A DNA stretch of 64,000 nucleotides from Acinetobacter bouvetii DSM 14964 = CIP 107468 (GTDB lineage: Bacteria; Pseudomonadota; Gammaproteobacteria; Pseudomonadales; Moraxellaceae). The stretch is taken from contig NZ_KB849725.1 of the NCBI RefSeq assembly GCF_000368865.1, forward strand, positions 304,082 to 368,081, in the 5' to 3' direction. The notes under the pieces are model-generated. The model did no database searches. It was not told the DNA's origin and saw nothing but the letters and a program-made list of their open reading frames with translations. The translations under genes were made by a program, and so were the position numbers. Position 1 is the first letter of the stretch; each line of letters begins with the position of its first letter. Shown here piece after piece: positions 25,690 to 35,239 of this stretch.

Positions 25690-28600
25690 GGAAATTGAAA
25701 ACCCGATCAGCAGCATGCAGTTTCATGGCCTGCATTGGATAGAGGCTTCCGCAGGCACAGGCAAAACGTTTACTTTATCCAGTTTGATGGTGCGCATTCT
25801 GCTGGAAAAATATCTGCCGCGCCAAGTCATTGCCACCACCTTTACCCGCAAGGCGGCGGCTGAGCTGAAAAGCCGGATCCGCCAGCGCCTGTATGGCATT
25901 CTGCAGCTGCTGGAAAGCCTGCGCAGTGAACTGCCGGCCAATATTGAAGCCCGCGCAAAACTGGAAAAAGATGAACTGGTGCAGGCGGTGCTGGAGCGCA
26001 ACGCCAATCAAATCGGCTATGCCTGCGAGCGCCTGCAGCTGGTGCTGGATCAGCTGGATGAGTTGTTTGTGGGCACCTTAGACAGTTTCAGCCAAACCCT
26101 GCTGCGTGAGTTTGCCTTTGAAAGCGGCAAGATTGAGCGCGCAGACATTAGCCATGATGACAAAATGTATGTACAGCAGCTGGTGCATGACATTTTGCGG
26201 GAATGGGTGCAGAACCAGCCGCAGGCCGCTGTAAACATTCTGCTGCAGCGCAGGCAGCTGAAATCTGTCGAAGCTTATGCGGAGCTGATCGAAAAAAGTT
26301 TAAATTTCAGCTCGGCAAAACTGAATCCTGTCCCTGCGCCCGCATTCTCTCTGGCTGTGGTAGAGCAGGCGGCAGAGGCCTTGGCGCAGCTGCCGCTGGA
26401 GGATTTATCGGCGCTCGAAAATTTCACCCCAGAGGGCGCGTATGCCAAGCTGATGAATCAGCCATGGTCCAAATTTTCAATTGTGGAGGTTCTGAGGCAA
26501 TTGCCTGCAGCATTGGAAAAAATACAGCAGCAGGGTGCGCAAGTGCTGGTGAATGGACAAGCGCCCGAAGCGTTTAACCAGCTGCAGGCGTTTATCAAAA
26601 AGCCTGACCCGCGCAGCGCGACTGGCAAAAAGAAAATTGATGATGCTGAAGTGGACGCTTTGCTGCGCCATCCTGTTTTGGCGGCGGTGCAGGCATTGCT
26701 GGAGGCGGTGAAGCAGGCCTCTGCCGATTTAGACGGTTTGGATCTTTACCTGAAATACCATATTGCTACAGAAGTCAAATACCGCTTGCCGCAAGTGCTG
26801 CAGAGCAAAGGCGAAACTACTTTTGCGCAGCAGATCCGAACCTTGTCGGAAGCGCTGCAAGGCGAGCAGGGCAATCAATTTTCGGCTTTTGTGCATGCGC
26901 GCTATCCGTTGATTCTGGTAGATGAGTTTCAGGACACCAACTTGGATCAAGACACCATGCTGGCGGAAATCTGGCGTCATCCAGCGCGGGTGAAGCAGGG
27001 CTGCATGATTATGGTGGGTGACCGCAAGCAGGCCATTTACGGTTTCCGCGGCGGCGACATGCTGACGTTTTTAAAAGCGCGTGAGGATGTGTACCGCAAG
27101 CAGGGCAGTTTTTACCAGCTTAAGAAAAATTTCCGTTCCATTGCGCCTTTGGTGGACGCTGTGGATGCCTTGTTCCAGCGGCAAATGGATTTTGGCGAAG
27201 ATGTCCGCTATGTGCCGATTACCGCAGGCGCAGAGCATGCAGATTTGCATGATCAAGGGCAGATTAACCCTGTGCCGCTGCGCTGGCTGCAATTGGAAAA
27301 TAAAGAGCAGGAAGCCGAGCAGGTGGCATGGAAAATTCAGCATTTGCTGCAGCAGTCGGCGCAGCAGGAACTGTATTTTACCGAGCCAAAATCCGCAGAG
27401 CCTACTGCTGAAAAACAGCCATTAAGCGATAATGATATTGCTGTGCTGGCCACGAATCACAGCGCATTAAATGCGGTGCAGCAGGCATTGCTGTCACTAG
27501 GCATCCGTGTCAACCGGGCAGCCAAACGCAGTGTCTTCAGCAGCGCGATTGCGCAGGATGTGGGTGCCGTATTGGCGGCCGCGCTGTCGCCGTATCAGGA
27601 AGCCAAAGTGAAACGCGCTTTGCTGGGGCGCCTGCTGGGCTTAAAGCTGAATGATTTGTGGCGCGCCGATTCGCAGACTGCAGACCTGAGCCATTATATT
27701 GCCCAGTTTGATCATATCCGTGAGTTATGGCTGAATCAGGGCTTTTTGCCGGCTTGGCATTACTGTCTGAACTATTTCAAAATTTGGGAACGCATTGTCG
27801 CGCTGCATAGCCGTGAAAATGAACGGGATGTGGTCAATCTGCGCCATTTGACTGAAATCTTGAGTGATCAAAGTGAGCAGCTGCAGGGCGCGCAGCATTT
27901 ATTTCATTGGTACTTAAAGCAGCTGAAAGCGCCTAAAGGTCATGAATGGGAGCTTGAACGCCCATTAACCAATGCCGAAGGCGTCAAGCTGATGACTATC
28001 CACCAGTCGAAAGGGCTGGAATTCAAGATAGTCTTTTTGCTGAATGCGGACGGCAAGCCGAAAGAGGATAATTCGCTGATCTTCTCCTATGAAGATGTAC
28101 AGCAGGATGCGCATTGCGAAAAGCGCCGAGTCATTGATATTGGCGGAGGGGCTGCCGATGAGCTGAAAAAGCGGCAGCATGATGAGCGGCGGCATGCTGA
28201 GCAGCACCGCCTATGGTATGTCGCGCTGACCCGCGCCAGTCACCGCATTTATGCCGTGCTCAGAACGCAGGATCATAAATCGCTGTACAGCCTGCCGTTT
28301 TGGGCCGGGCAAGGTGAGTTCAGTTTTCAGCATCCGCATTGCGCGATAGAAAGCCTGATCGCAGACAGCCCTGCGGCTTTGCATGCCGCGGCGCAGGCTG
28401 AACTGGTTTTAGATGCCTTGCCTTTGCCTGAAGCGCGTTTTTATCCGCGCGGCAATACCAGTTTTACCGGGCTGTCACAGCATTTGGCCTACCGCCAGCT
28501 GCCGCAGGATCAGCTGGCGCTTCAACCCGTTGCTGAAGACAGTGCAGATGATGAAACAGATCATGTCACAGAAGCGGAATTGCCGGCCCGTGAAATCGAC

Positions 28601-29815
28601 TGGATTAAGCAGCAGTTTCCCAAAGGCACGGTGGCGGGAACCTTCCTGCACAGTATTTATGAGCAGATTGATTTTCAGGATGCCGCAGGCTGGAAGCTGG
28701 AAGTGCTGCGCCGCTTTAAAAATGACGGTCCGCAGCTGCTGATTGAACTGCGTTTGAAAATGCAGGAAAGTTTCTCTATTTGGAAAACCTTTGCGCAGGC
28801 ATGGAAATCCAGTTATGTCCAAGCGGTTCAGCCGCTTTATCAGCAAGTCCAGCAGCTGTTCGGGGTGCAGGTTGCATCGCATGAGCAGCATAAATGGGTC
28901 CGCGGCGCATTCATGGAGTTTAACCATCTGCTGATGCAGCGGATTGCCGCCAGTGAGCAGATCAGTCCGCAGCGGGTTGAAATGTTCAAAAATTCAGAAC
29001 ACTATCAGCCTGAACAGCTCTTGGCGCTGCTGCGGGACTTAAGCGGCGAGTTTCAATCGGTTCATGCAGATGACTTAATGCACCGCCTGCAGCAGACAGC
29101 GCATGCGCTCAATGCGCAGCAAGTGAAAGCGCCGTTGAAAGAGGCGCCTGCGTATGAAGCCAGAAGCCTGCAGAGCTATGTGGATATGGGCTTTGGCGCA
29201 TTGGTTGAAAGCATGCAGAATGAAATCCTGTATGTCTTGATGATCCAATGGATACATGATGTTGCCAAGACGCCTTTGCATGCAGATTTCAGCCTCAGCC
29301 GCTTGCCTGCCAACAGCCATTTGCCGGAATTTCCTTTCCACTTGGCGCTGTCTGACCAGCCCGTGCAAATCCGGAAAATCCAGCGCCTGTTTAAGGAACA
29401 GGGCATTCAGATTGAGGCCTTAAATGAAGCCAATTCTGCACGCTATCTGACGGGCGCAATCGATTTGGTCTACTTTGACGGTCAGCGCTATCATATTGCC
29501 GATTATAAAAGCAATTTTTTGGGCAAAACCGAACAGCACTATGCGCTGAGTGAGGTGAAGAGCAGCATGAGCCAATCCAGCTATTGGCTGCAGGCCGCGT
29601 TGTATTTAGCTGCGCTGCACCGCTATTTAAGCGTGAATTTGCAGGGCTACGATATTCATCAGCATTTAGGCGGCGCCAGCTATTTATATTTAAGAGGGAT
29701 GTGCGCCGCGCCGGATTATGGCATTTGCCATTGGCAGCCGGATGCGGATTTTATTCTGCAGCTGGACCATATTTTGGGCTATTTGCATGCGGATAAGCTG
29801 TATGAAACTTCCTGA
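25679..29815 (+). CDS. recB: Exodeoxyribonuclease V beta subunit RecB
   Basis: 1378 residues from the ATG at 25679, which overlaps the recC stop region; an upstream in-frame start at 25616 lies deep inside recC and is less likely. SF1A helicase: Walker A EASAGTGKTFTLSSL, Walker B LVDEFQDTN, GDRKQAIYGFRGGD, MTIHQSKGLEFKIVFLLN and WYVALTRASHR. The C-terminal nuclease domain is intact: GAIDLVYF followed by IADYKSNFLG supply the metal-binding aspartates and catalytic Lys. It unwinds and degrades DNA from double-strand ends until Chi, then loads RecA. Somewhat longer than E. coli RecB (1180). Confidence 0.95.
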   Translation: MQIKEIENPISSMQFHGLHWIEASAGTGKTFTLSSLMVRILLEKYLPRQVIATTFTRKAAAELKSRIRQRLYGILQLLESLRSELPANIEARAKLEKDELVQAVLERNANQIGYACERLQLVLDQLDELFVGTLDSFSQTLLREFAFESGKIERADISHDDKMYVQQLVHDILREWVQNQPQAAVNILLQRRQLKSVEAYAELIEKSLNFSSAKLNPVPAPAFSLAVVEQAAEALAQLPLEDLSALENFTPEGAYAKLMNQPWSKFSIVEVLRQLPAALEKIQQQGAQVLVNGQAPEAFNQLQAFIKKPDPRSATGKKKIDDAEVDALLRHPVLAAVQALLEAVKQASADLDGLDLYLKYHIATEVKYRLPQVLQSKGETTFAQQIRTLSEALQGEQGNQFSAFVHARYPLILVDEFQDTNLDQDTMLAEIWRHPARVKQGCMIMVGDRKQAIYGFRGGDMLTFLKAREDVYRKQGSFYQLKKNFRSIAPLVDAVDALFQRQMDFGEDVRYVPITAGAEHADLHDQGQINPVPLRWLQLENKEQEAEQVAWKIQHLLQQSAQQELYFTEPKSAEPTAEKQPLSDNDIAVLATNHSALNAVQQALLSLGIRVNRAAKRSVFSSAIAQDVGAVLAAALSPYQEAKVKRALLGRLLGLKLNDLWRADSQTADLSHYIAQFDHIRELWLNQGFLPAWHYCLNYFKIWERIVALHSRENERDVVNLRHLTEILSDQSEQLQGAQHLFHWYLKQLKAPKGHEWELERPLTNAEGVKLMTIHQSKGLEFKIVFLLNADGKPKEDNSLIFSYEDVQQDAHCEKRRVIDIGGGAADELKKRQHDERRHAEQHRLWYVALTRASHRIYAVLRTQDHKSLYSLPFWAGQGEFSFQHPHCAIESLIADSPAALHAAAQAELVLDALPLPEARFYPRGNTSFTGLSQHLAYRQLPQDQLALQPVAEDSADDETDHVTEAELPAREIDWIKQQFPKGTVAGTFLHSIYEQIDFQDAAGWKLEVLRRFKNDGPQLLIELRLKMQESFSIWKTFAQAWKSSYVQAVQPLYQQVQQLFGVQVASHEQHKWVRGAFMEFNHLLMQRIAASEQISPQRVEMFKNSEHYQPEQLLALLRDLSGEFQSVHADDLMHRLQQTAHALNAQQVKAPLKEAPAYEARSLQSYVDMGFGALVESMQNEILYVLMIQWIHDVAKTPLHADFSLSRLPANSHLPEFPFHLALSDQPVQIRKIQRLFKEQGIQIEALNEANSARYLTGAIDLVYFDGQRYHIADYKSNFLGKTEQHYALSEVKSSMSQSSYWLQAALYLAALHRYLSVNLQGYDIHQHLGGASYLYLRGMCAAPDYGICHWQPDADFILQLDHILGYLHADKLYETS

Positions 29816-29877
29816 ATTATTTAAAAAAGAACAATTAAACAACGTATTACCTTGTGGATAATACTGAGGATAAGCTT

Positions 29878-31632
29878 GTGGAAAATTCACCTAAACGCTT
29901 GAATATGCAGGCTTGGATCAATAGCTTGATTTCGCTGCGCATTTCAGAGGATGCGCAAGAGCCGGCAGCATTGCTGCTGCAGCAGGTTTTTCAAGCGATT
30001 GAACAGGGTGACAGCTGTATCCAGTGCGCTGAATCTCAAGCGCTGCAGCTGCAGGGTTTGAGCATTGGTGCAGAGCAGGCTGCTGCTCAAGTGATTGCGC
30101 CTTTTATCTTTGACGGCCAGCATCTATATTTATACCGTTACTGGGCTTTGGAACATCAGCTGGCGCAGGCGGCTGCGCAGTTGAAGCGGCAGAATATTCA
30201 AACTGCGCAATTGACAGAGCAGCATATGGCGCTGCTGACCGATGCGCAGCAGCAGCGCGCGCTGCAAATGGTGGCTGCAAATGCGCTCAGCATCATTACC
30301 GGCGGACCGGGCACTGGAAAAACGTACACCTTGGCGCGAATTATTGCCGTGATGAATCAGCTGAACCCCGGCATCCGCATCGCCATGGCCGCGCCGACCG
30401 GCAAGGCTGCGCAGCGCATGAAAGAAGCGCTGCAGAACTCTTTTGATGATGCCAAGCTGCAGGATTTGGTCAGTGAGAATCTGACACGCCTGATGCCCAT
30501 TACGATTCACCGACTGCTGGGCTTAGGTGAGGATCAGCGTCCGCGTTTTCATGCGAAACGCCCGTTGCCTTTTGATGTCATTGTAGTGGATGAGGCTTCG
30601 ATGCTGGATTTGAATTTGGCGCAGATGCTGTTTGCCGCTATAGCGCCAGAAACCCGCCTGATTCTGCTGGGAGATGCCAATCAGCTGGCTTCGGTTGATG
30701 TCGGCGCTGTGCTGGCGGATTTGCAGCAGGTGCCAGAGCTTGCTTCAAATAGGATTAACCTCATTACCAGTCACCGTTTTGATGGTGAAAAGCTGATTGG
30801 GCGCATGGCGGCTTTTATTCAGCAGAATGCATCTGAGCAAGAGGTGCTCGCGCGTTTTGAGCAGGAGATTGCGCCAGCCGGCGCTTTGCAGGCGGTCACG
30901 CTGACTCCGGATATGCAGGATGTGGTTCAGCTGCAGTATCTGCCTGAAGAAGGGCAAGGCCATCAGATTCAGATGGATTGGGCCGCCTATTATGATCAGC
31001 TGATGCTGGGATTTAAGGCTTATGCTTCGGCCCTGGATGAATATTTGGCTTCAGACAGTGATGCGCCGCCGATAGGCGCAGTCATTCATCATTTTGACGA
31101 TTACCGGATTTTGGCCGCTGTGCGTCATGGCTATTTGGGGCTGACGGCGCTGAATGAACAGATGGAAGCACGCATCTTAAAGCAAACCGCTCAGGCTAAA
31201 ACAGGGGAATGGTATACTGGCCGGCCAGTGATGATGACTTACAATGATTATCAGCTGGGGCTGTCTAATGGCGATATCGGCATTTGCTTTGGCCGGAGGC
31301 AGGCTGGAAAAGTGCAGTTTTCTGTGTATTTTCCCAGTCTGCAGAAATGGGTAGCGGCGGCGCGGCTGCCGAAAAATATCGAAACAGCGTATGCCATGAC
31401 CATTCATAAATCACAAGGTTCTGAATTCAAGCATACAGCAGTGGTGCTGGATGCCAATGCGCTGCAATTGCTGAGCAAGGAATTGATTTATACAGCCATT
31501 ACCCGGGCAAAAAAAGCCGTCAGCCTTTTAGCAGCGCCCTCTGCACTGGCTGCGGCCATGACGGTCAAAACTGCGAGAAGAAGCGGGTTATCCGGTCAAA
31601 TTGCTCAAAAACTTGGAACATTATGCCAATAA
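29878..31632 (+). CDS. recD: Exodeoxyribonuclease V alpha subunit RecD
   Basis: 584 residues from a GTG at 29878, preferred because GAGGA lies 8-9 nt upstream; a GTG at 29854 and an ATG at 29905 are alternatives. SF1B 5'-3' helicase: Walker A ITGGPGTGKTYTLARI, Walker B VIVVDEASMLDLNLA, LLGDANQLASVDVGAVL, and the C-terminal MTIHKSQGSEFKHTAVVLD and YTAITRAKKAVSLLA. Third gene of the recCBD operon, about 60 nt after recB. It completes the bipolar helicase-nuclease. Confidence 0.95.
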   Translation: MENSPKRLNMQAWINSLISLRISEDAQEPAALLLQQVFQAIEQGDSCIQCAESQALQLQGLSIGAEQAAAQVIAPFIFDGQHLYLYRYWALEHQLAQAAAQLKRQNIQTAQLTEQHMALLTDAQQQRALQMVAANALSIITGGPGTGKTYTLARIIAVMNQLNPGIRIAMAAPTGKAAQRMKEALQNSFDDAKLQDLVSENLTRLMPITIHRLLGLGEDQRPRFHAKRPLPFDVIVVDEASMLDLNLAQMLFAAIAPETRLILLGDANQLASVDVGAVLADLQQVPELASNRINLITSHRFDGEKLIGRMAAFIQQNASEQEVLARFEQEIAPAGALQAVTLTPDMQDVVQLQYLPEEGQGHQIQMDWAAYYDQLMLGFKAYASALDEYLASDSDAPPIGAVIHHFDDYRILAAVRHGYLGLTALNEQMEARILKQTAQAKTGEWYTGRPVMMTYNDYQLGLSNGDIGICFGRRQAGKVQFSVYFPSLQKWVAAARLPKNIETAYAMTIHKSQGSEFKHTAVVLDANALQLLSKELIYTAITRAKKAVSLLAAPSALAAAMTVKTARRSGLSGQIAQKLGTLCQ

Positions 31633-31779
31633 TGTGACATATTCGTGTAAGTAATTTCTTACATCATTTCGAGAGATTTGCGCATAGAGCTTTGATTCGG
31701 TTTCTGAGAAGATGACTTCACACAATAAAACGCTCGATATGGAATGTTGAGTACAATCGCAAAAAAATAATAATAACGT

Positions 31780-31870
31780 CATCAGACAGCGAACTTACAG
31801 TGAAGTAAGTAAAGAGGAAACTTACAGCCGCTAAGCCTTGCAGTTTTGGGAGAGACTGCAGGGCTTTTTT
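31780..31870 (+). ncRNA. Candidate small RNA ending in an intrinsic terminator
   Basis: A promoter-like pair (TTGAGT near 31747 and a TAATAA-type -10 about 16 nt later) is followed by about 90 nt that include two CTTACAG words around a GAAGTAAG stretch, then a terminator hairpin. No reading frame is present. The 5' end is a guess. It could instead be the 3' untranslated region of recD. No known RNA family is recognised. Confidence 0.35.
31833..31870 (+). terminator. Intrinsic terminator (recD or candidate sRNA)
   Basis: AAGCCTTGCAG and CTGCAGGGCTT arms (11 bp with one G-U pair) and a 12-nt loop, followed by a run of six T. Confidence 0.8.
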
Positions 31871-32110
31871 ATGCTGTTTGAGGGGTTGAATGCATGAAAA
31901 ATCAAGAAATGGCGGATTTGCTGTAAGAAAAAGCTTACAAATAGATGCGAAAAAGGCGGCTTTTTAAACAGCAGTTTTGTGGCAAAATGTACCACATAGG
32001 GAAATGCTAGTTAAAACATGGAATGTTTGTTTAAAAGACGCGGAAAGCGCACAAAAACACAATAAATAATAAAATTATAATGAAAAAAGAAGAAACTACA
32101 GCGCAAAAAA

Positions 32111-32133
32111 GCCCGAGCTCTGCTCGGGCTTTT
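32111..32133 (+). terminator. Strong intrinsic terminator in the recD-rpsO interval
   Basis: GCCCGAGC, 3-nt loop TCT, GCTCGGGC, then TTTTT; an A-run precedes it. No gene ends within 470 nt upstream, so it probably closes a non-coding transcript. Confidence 0.85.
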
Positions 32134-32384
32134 TCTATTCTGAGCAAGAGTTGTGTGTTTATATTGGCAAAAAATACCAGCGTCTGAATAATAACCATGG
32201 CTGAAACCATACTTTTTTCAATGAGGGGGCATGAATAGAGTCTAATCTGGCCTGCCGTGGCAGAAAATATGCAGTCAATTGAAATTTATTGAATAAAAAA
32301 ATTGAACGGAGATTGATCAGCTGCACGGTTCAAGATTTTTATTAAATTGCCATGAAACTTTATTGAAATTGCGGCGATGTATTT

Positions 32385-32416
32385 TTGCAATCGGGCCGTT
32401 TTTCCCTTAATATAAT
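32385..32416 (+). promoter_or_regulatory. Candidate rpsO promoter
   Basis: A consensus TATAAT at 32411-32416 with TTGCAA at 32385-32390. Spacing is 20 nt, so the -35 assignment is weak. The -10 lies about 95 nt before the rpsO start. Confidence 0.45.
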
Positions 32417-32511
32417 GCACTTGCTGTAGTGATGCACGGCAGTCAAATTGATTTTGAAGAATCAGTTTGATTTGTATCAAATGTAATTTATAAGCATCTC
32501 GGAGAAATCGA

Positions 32512-32781
32512 ATGGCTTTAACAAACGCAGATCGCGCAGAGATCGTTGCAAAATTCGCTCGCGCTGAAAACGACACTGGTTCACCAGAAGTTCAAGTAGC
32601 TCTTTTGACTGCTCAAATCAATGATTTGCAAGGTCACTTCAAAGAACACAAACACGACCATCATAGCCGCCGCGGTCTTATCCGTATGGTTAACCAACGT
32701 CGTAAGCTTCTTGACTACCTTAAAGGTAAAGACGCTACTCGTTACAGCGCTTTGATTGCTGCTTTAGGTTTACGTCGTTAA
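32512..32781 (+). CDS. rpsO: 30S ribosomal protein S15
   Basis: 89 residues, exactly the usual size. S15 binds the central domain of 16S rRNA (h20-h22) early in 30S assembly. The family signature [20 protein letters not shown] and the C-terminal [20 protein letters not shown] are intact. GGAGAAATCG lies directly upstream of the ATG. Codon choice is that of a highly expressed gene (many CGT, GGT and AAC codons), unlike the flanking recD. Followed by pnp, the conserved rpsO-pnp order. Confidence 0.98.
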   Translation: MALTNADRAEIVAKFARAENDTGSPEVQVALLTAQINDLQGHFKEHKHDHHSRRGLIRMVNQRRKLLDYLKGKDATRYSALIAALGLRR

Positions 32782-32845
32782 TTCGATTAAACTTTGATTT
32801 TCGGACTATTGCATGTCGAATGCCGTAATACTGAAATCTAAAGTC

Positions 32846-32894
32846 TATCCAACCTTGGTTGGATAATGGGGAAGGGGCGATGATTCGCTCCTTC
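32846..32894 (+). promoter_or_regulatory. Tandem hairpins in the rpsO-pnp intergenic leader
   Basis: Hairpin 1: TATCCAACC, TT, GGTTGGATA (32846-32865). Hairpin 2: GAAGGGGCGA, TGAT, TCGCTCCTTC (32871-32894), followed by a short T-rich stretch. The first may be a processing site and the second an rpsO terminator. In E. coli the pnp leader is cut by RNase III and autoregulated by PNPase; a similar role here is an inference. Confidence 0.55.
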
Positions 32895-33045
32895 TTTGTG
32901 TCTTAAATGTGTATTTAATGTCTCTAGTGAGGTCGGCTTCTAAGCTTTGTCATTTATGTTGCGGGCTAGTTTTAGCTGAGTGAATGCCAAACCTTAGGGG
33001 TCTCCACTAGAATAATTGTTCACAAGAACTAGGAAAAAATAAAAC

Positions 33046-35139
33046 ATGTCGATGTTTAATATTATTCGTAAAGAATTTCAATTCGGTCAGCACAATGTTG
33101 TGCTGGAAACAGGCCGTGTTGCACGTCAAGCAAACACTGTTGTGATTACAATGGGCGGCGTACAAGTACTTGTTGCTGTTGTTGCTCAACCAAAAGCAAA
33201 AGCAGGTCAAGACTTCTTCCCATTGACTGTTAACTATCAAGAAAAACAATATGCTGCTGGCCGTATCCCTGGCGGTTACGGTAAGCGTGAAGGCCGTGCG
33301 TCTGAAGCTGAAACTTTAATTTCACGTCTGATTGACCGTCCAATCCGTCCGTTGTTCCCAGAAGGTTACTTCAACGAAATCCAAGTTACAGCAACTGTTA
33401 TTTCTTCTGACAAAACTATGGATGCTGACATTGCTGCAATGTTAGGTACATCTGCAGCAATGTCTATTGCTGGCACACCGTTCCGCGGTCCAATCGGCGG
33501 CGCGCGTGTTGGTTTGATCAACGGCGAATACATCCTGAACCCGAACCACGAACAGTTAAAAGAATCTGATCTTGACCTTGTGGTTGCAGGTACAGAATCT
33601 GCAGTATTGATGGTTGAGTCTGAAGCGAAAGAACTATCAGAAGACCAAATGCTGGGCGCTGTATTGTTCGGTCATGACGAAATGCAAATCGCGATCCAAG
33701 CGATCAAAGAATTTGCTGCAGCTGCTGGCGCAGTTGAGTCAACTTGGGTTGCCCCAGTTAAAAATGAAGAGCTTCTTGGCAAGCTGAAGGCTGCATTCGA
33801 AGCGAAAATTTCTGAAGCATACACCATCGCTGTTAAGCATGATCGTTATGCTGCGCTTGATGCGCTTCAAGAAGAAGCATTGGCTCAATTCGTTCCTGAA
33901 AATGACGAAACTGGCATTGCTGATGAAGTTAACGAATTATTCGAAGACCTGAAATACCGTACAGTTCGTGACAACATCTTGTCTGGCAAACCGCGTATTG
34001 ACGGCCGTGATACTAAAACTGTCCGCGCAATTGACGTACAAGTTGGCGTATTAGACCGTGCTCACGGTTCTGCATTATTCACACGCGGTGAAACTCAGGC
34101 GTTGGTAACAACAACTTTGGGTAATACACGTGATGCGTTGATGGTTGATACCCTTGCAGGTACAAAAACTGATAACTTCATGCTTCACTACAACTTCCCT
34201 GCATACTCTGTAGGTGAAACTGGCCGTGAGTCTGGTCCTAAGCGCCGTGAAATCGGTCACGGTCGTCTAGCACGCCGTGGTGTTCAAGCAGTTCTTCCTG
34301 CAGCTGACCGCTTCCCGTACGTGATCCGTATCGTTTCTGACATCACAGAATCAAACGGTTCATCTTCAATGGCTTCTGTATGCGGTGCTTCACTATCACT
34401 TATGGATGCAGGTGTTCCACTTAAAGCACCAGTTGCGGGTATCGCAATGGGTCTAGTAAAAGAAGGCGAGCGTTTTGCAGTTCTTTCTGACATCTTGGGT
34501 GACGAAGACCACCTTGGCGACATGGACTTTAAAGTAGCAGGTTCTGCCAACGGTATTACTGCGCTTCAAATGGACATCAAGATCGAAGGGATTACTGAAG
34601 AGATCATGGAGTCTGCATTAAACCAAGCGTATGCTGGCCGTATGCACATCCTGAATGAAATGAACCAAGTCATTTCACGCGCTCGCCCTGAAATTTCAAT
34701 GTTCGCGCCGACATTCCAGGTGATCAACATCAACCCGGACAAGATCCGTGATGTGATTGGTAAAGGCGGCGCAACTATCCGCGCGATCACTGAAGAAACT
34801 AAAGCGGCGATTGACATTGAAGACAACGGCACAGTCCGCGTATTTGGTGAAACTAAAGCGGCTGCTTCAGCTGCTGTAGCGAAAATCCAAGCGCTGACTG
34901 CTGAAATTGAACCAGGCACACTGTATGTCGGTAAAGTGATCCGTATTGTTGAATTCGGTGCGTTTGTAAATATTCTTCCGGGTACTGACGGCTTGCTTCA
35001 CATCTCTCAAATCTCGAATGAGCGCATTGCGAACGTTTCAGACGTATTGAAAGAAGGTCAAGAAGTGAAAGTACAAGTTGCGGATGTTGACAACCGCGGC
35101 CGTATTAAATTGACAATGAAAGACATTGAACAAGCTTAA
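33046..35139 (+). CDS. pnp: Polyribonucleotide nucleotidyltransferase (PNPase)
   Basis: 697 residues. Phosphorolytic 3'-5' exoribonuclease, core of the RNA degradosome. Two RNase PH-like domains (about 1-220 and 310-530) are joined by a helical domain. In the second core, the active-site region includes the FNFPAYS-type loop ([17 protein letters not shown]) and [18 protein letters not shown]. Then comes a KH domain ([20 protein letters not shown]) and an S1 domain ([18 protein letters not shown]). The upstream leader carries two hairpins that may mediate autoregulation. Codon use is that of a highly expressed gene. Confidence 0.98.
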   Translation: MSMFNIIRKEFQFGQHNVVLETGRVARQANTVVITMGGVQVLVAVVAQPKAKAGQDFFPLTVNYQEKQYAAGRIPGGYGKREGRASEAETLISRLIDRPIRPLFPEGYFNEIQVTATVISSDKTMDADIAAMLGTSAAMSIAGTPFRGPIGGARVGLINGEYILNPNHEQLKESDLDLVVAGTESAVLMVESEAKELSEDQMLGAVLFGHDEMQIAIQAIKEFAAAAGAVESTWVAPVKNEELLGKLKAAFEAKISEAYTIAVKHDRYAALDALQEEALAQFVPENDETGIADEVNELFEDLKYRTVRDNILSGKPRIDGRDTKTVRAIDVQVGVLDRAHGSALFTRGETQALVTTTLGNTRDALMVDTLAGTKTDNFMLHYNFPAYSVGETGRESGPKRREIGHGRLARRGVQAVLPAADRFPYVIRIVSDITESNGSSSMASVCGASLSLMDAGVPLKAPVAGIAMGLVKEGERFAVLSDILGDEDHLGDMDFKVAGSANGITALQMDIKIEGITEEIMESALNQAYAGRMHILNEMNQVISRARPEISMFAPTFQVININPDKIRDVIGKGGATIRAITEETKAAIDIEDNGTVRVFGETKAAASAAVAKIQALTAEIEPGTLYVGKVIRIVEFGAFVNILPGTDGLLHISQISNERIANVSDVLKEGQEVKVQVADVDNRGRIKLTMKDIEQA

Positions 35140-35166
35140 TTGCCTGATGTTTTGAATTTGTAATAT

Positions 35167-35197
35167 AAAAAAGCCTGCTTGATGCAGGTTTTTTTTA
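35167..35197 (+). terminator. Intrinsic terminator after pnp
   Basis: A hairpin built on CCTGC/GCAGG with flanking A and T runs, 28 nt past the pnp stop. Confidence 0.85.
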
Positions 35198-35239
35198 TGG
35201 CATGATGCAGGGGAGGAAAGACAAATAAGAATTGGGTCC

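Larger units (their letters stand above)
31633..32511. other. Gene-free interval between recD and rpsO
   Basis: 880 nt without a convincing protein gene. It contains two intrinsic terminators (31833-31870 and 32111-32133), each preceded by 100-250 nt of non-coding DNA, as well as the rpsO promoter near 32385-32416. Only one can belong to recD, so at least one short non-coding transcript is likely. Several copies of a CTTACA/TGTAAG word occur between 31650 and 31940. Confidence 0.6.

Noticed and set aside
31633..32511. tRNA, 6S RNA or tmRNA gene
   Set aside because: No cloverleaf, no CCA-ending acceptor stem and no recognisable consensus of these RNAs; only terminators and a promoter are supported.
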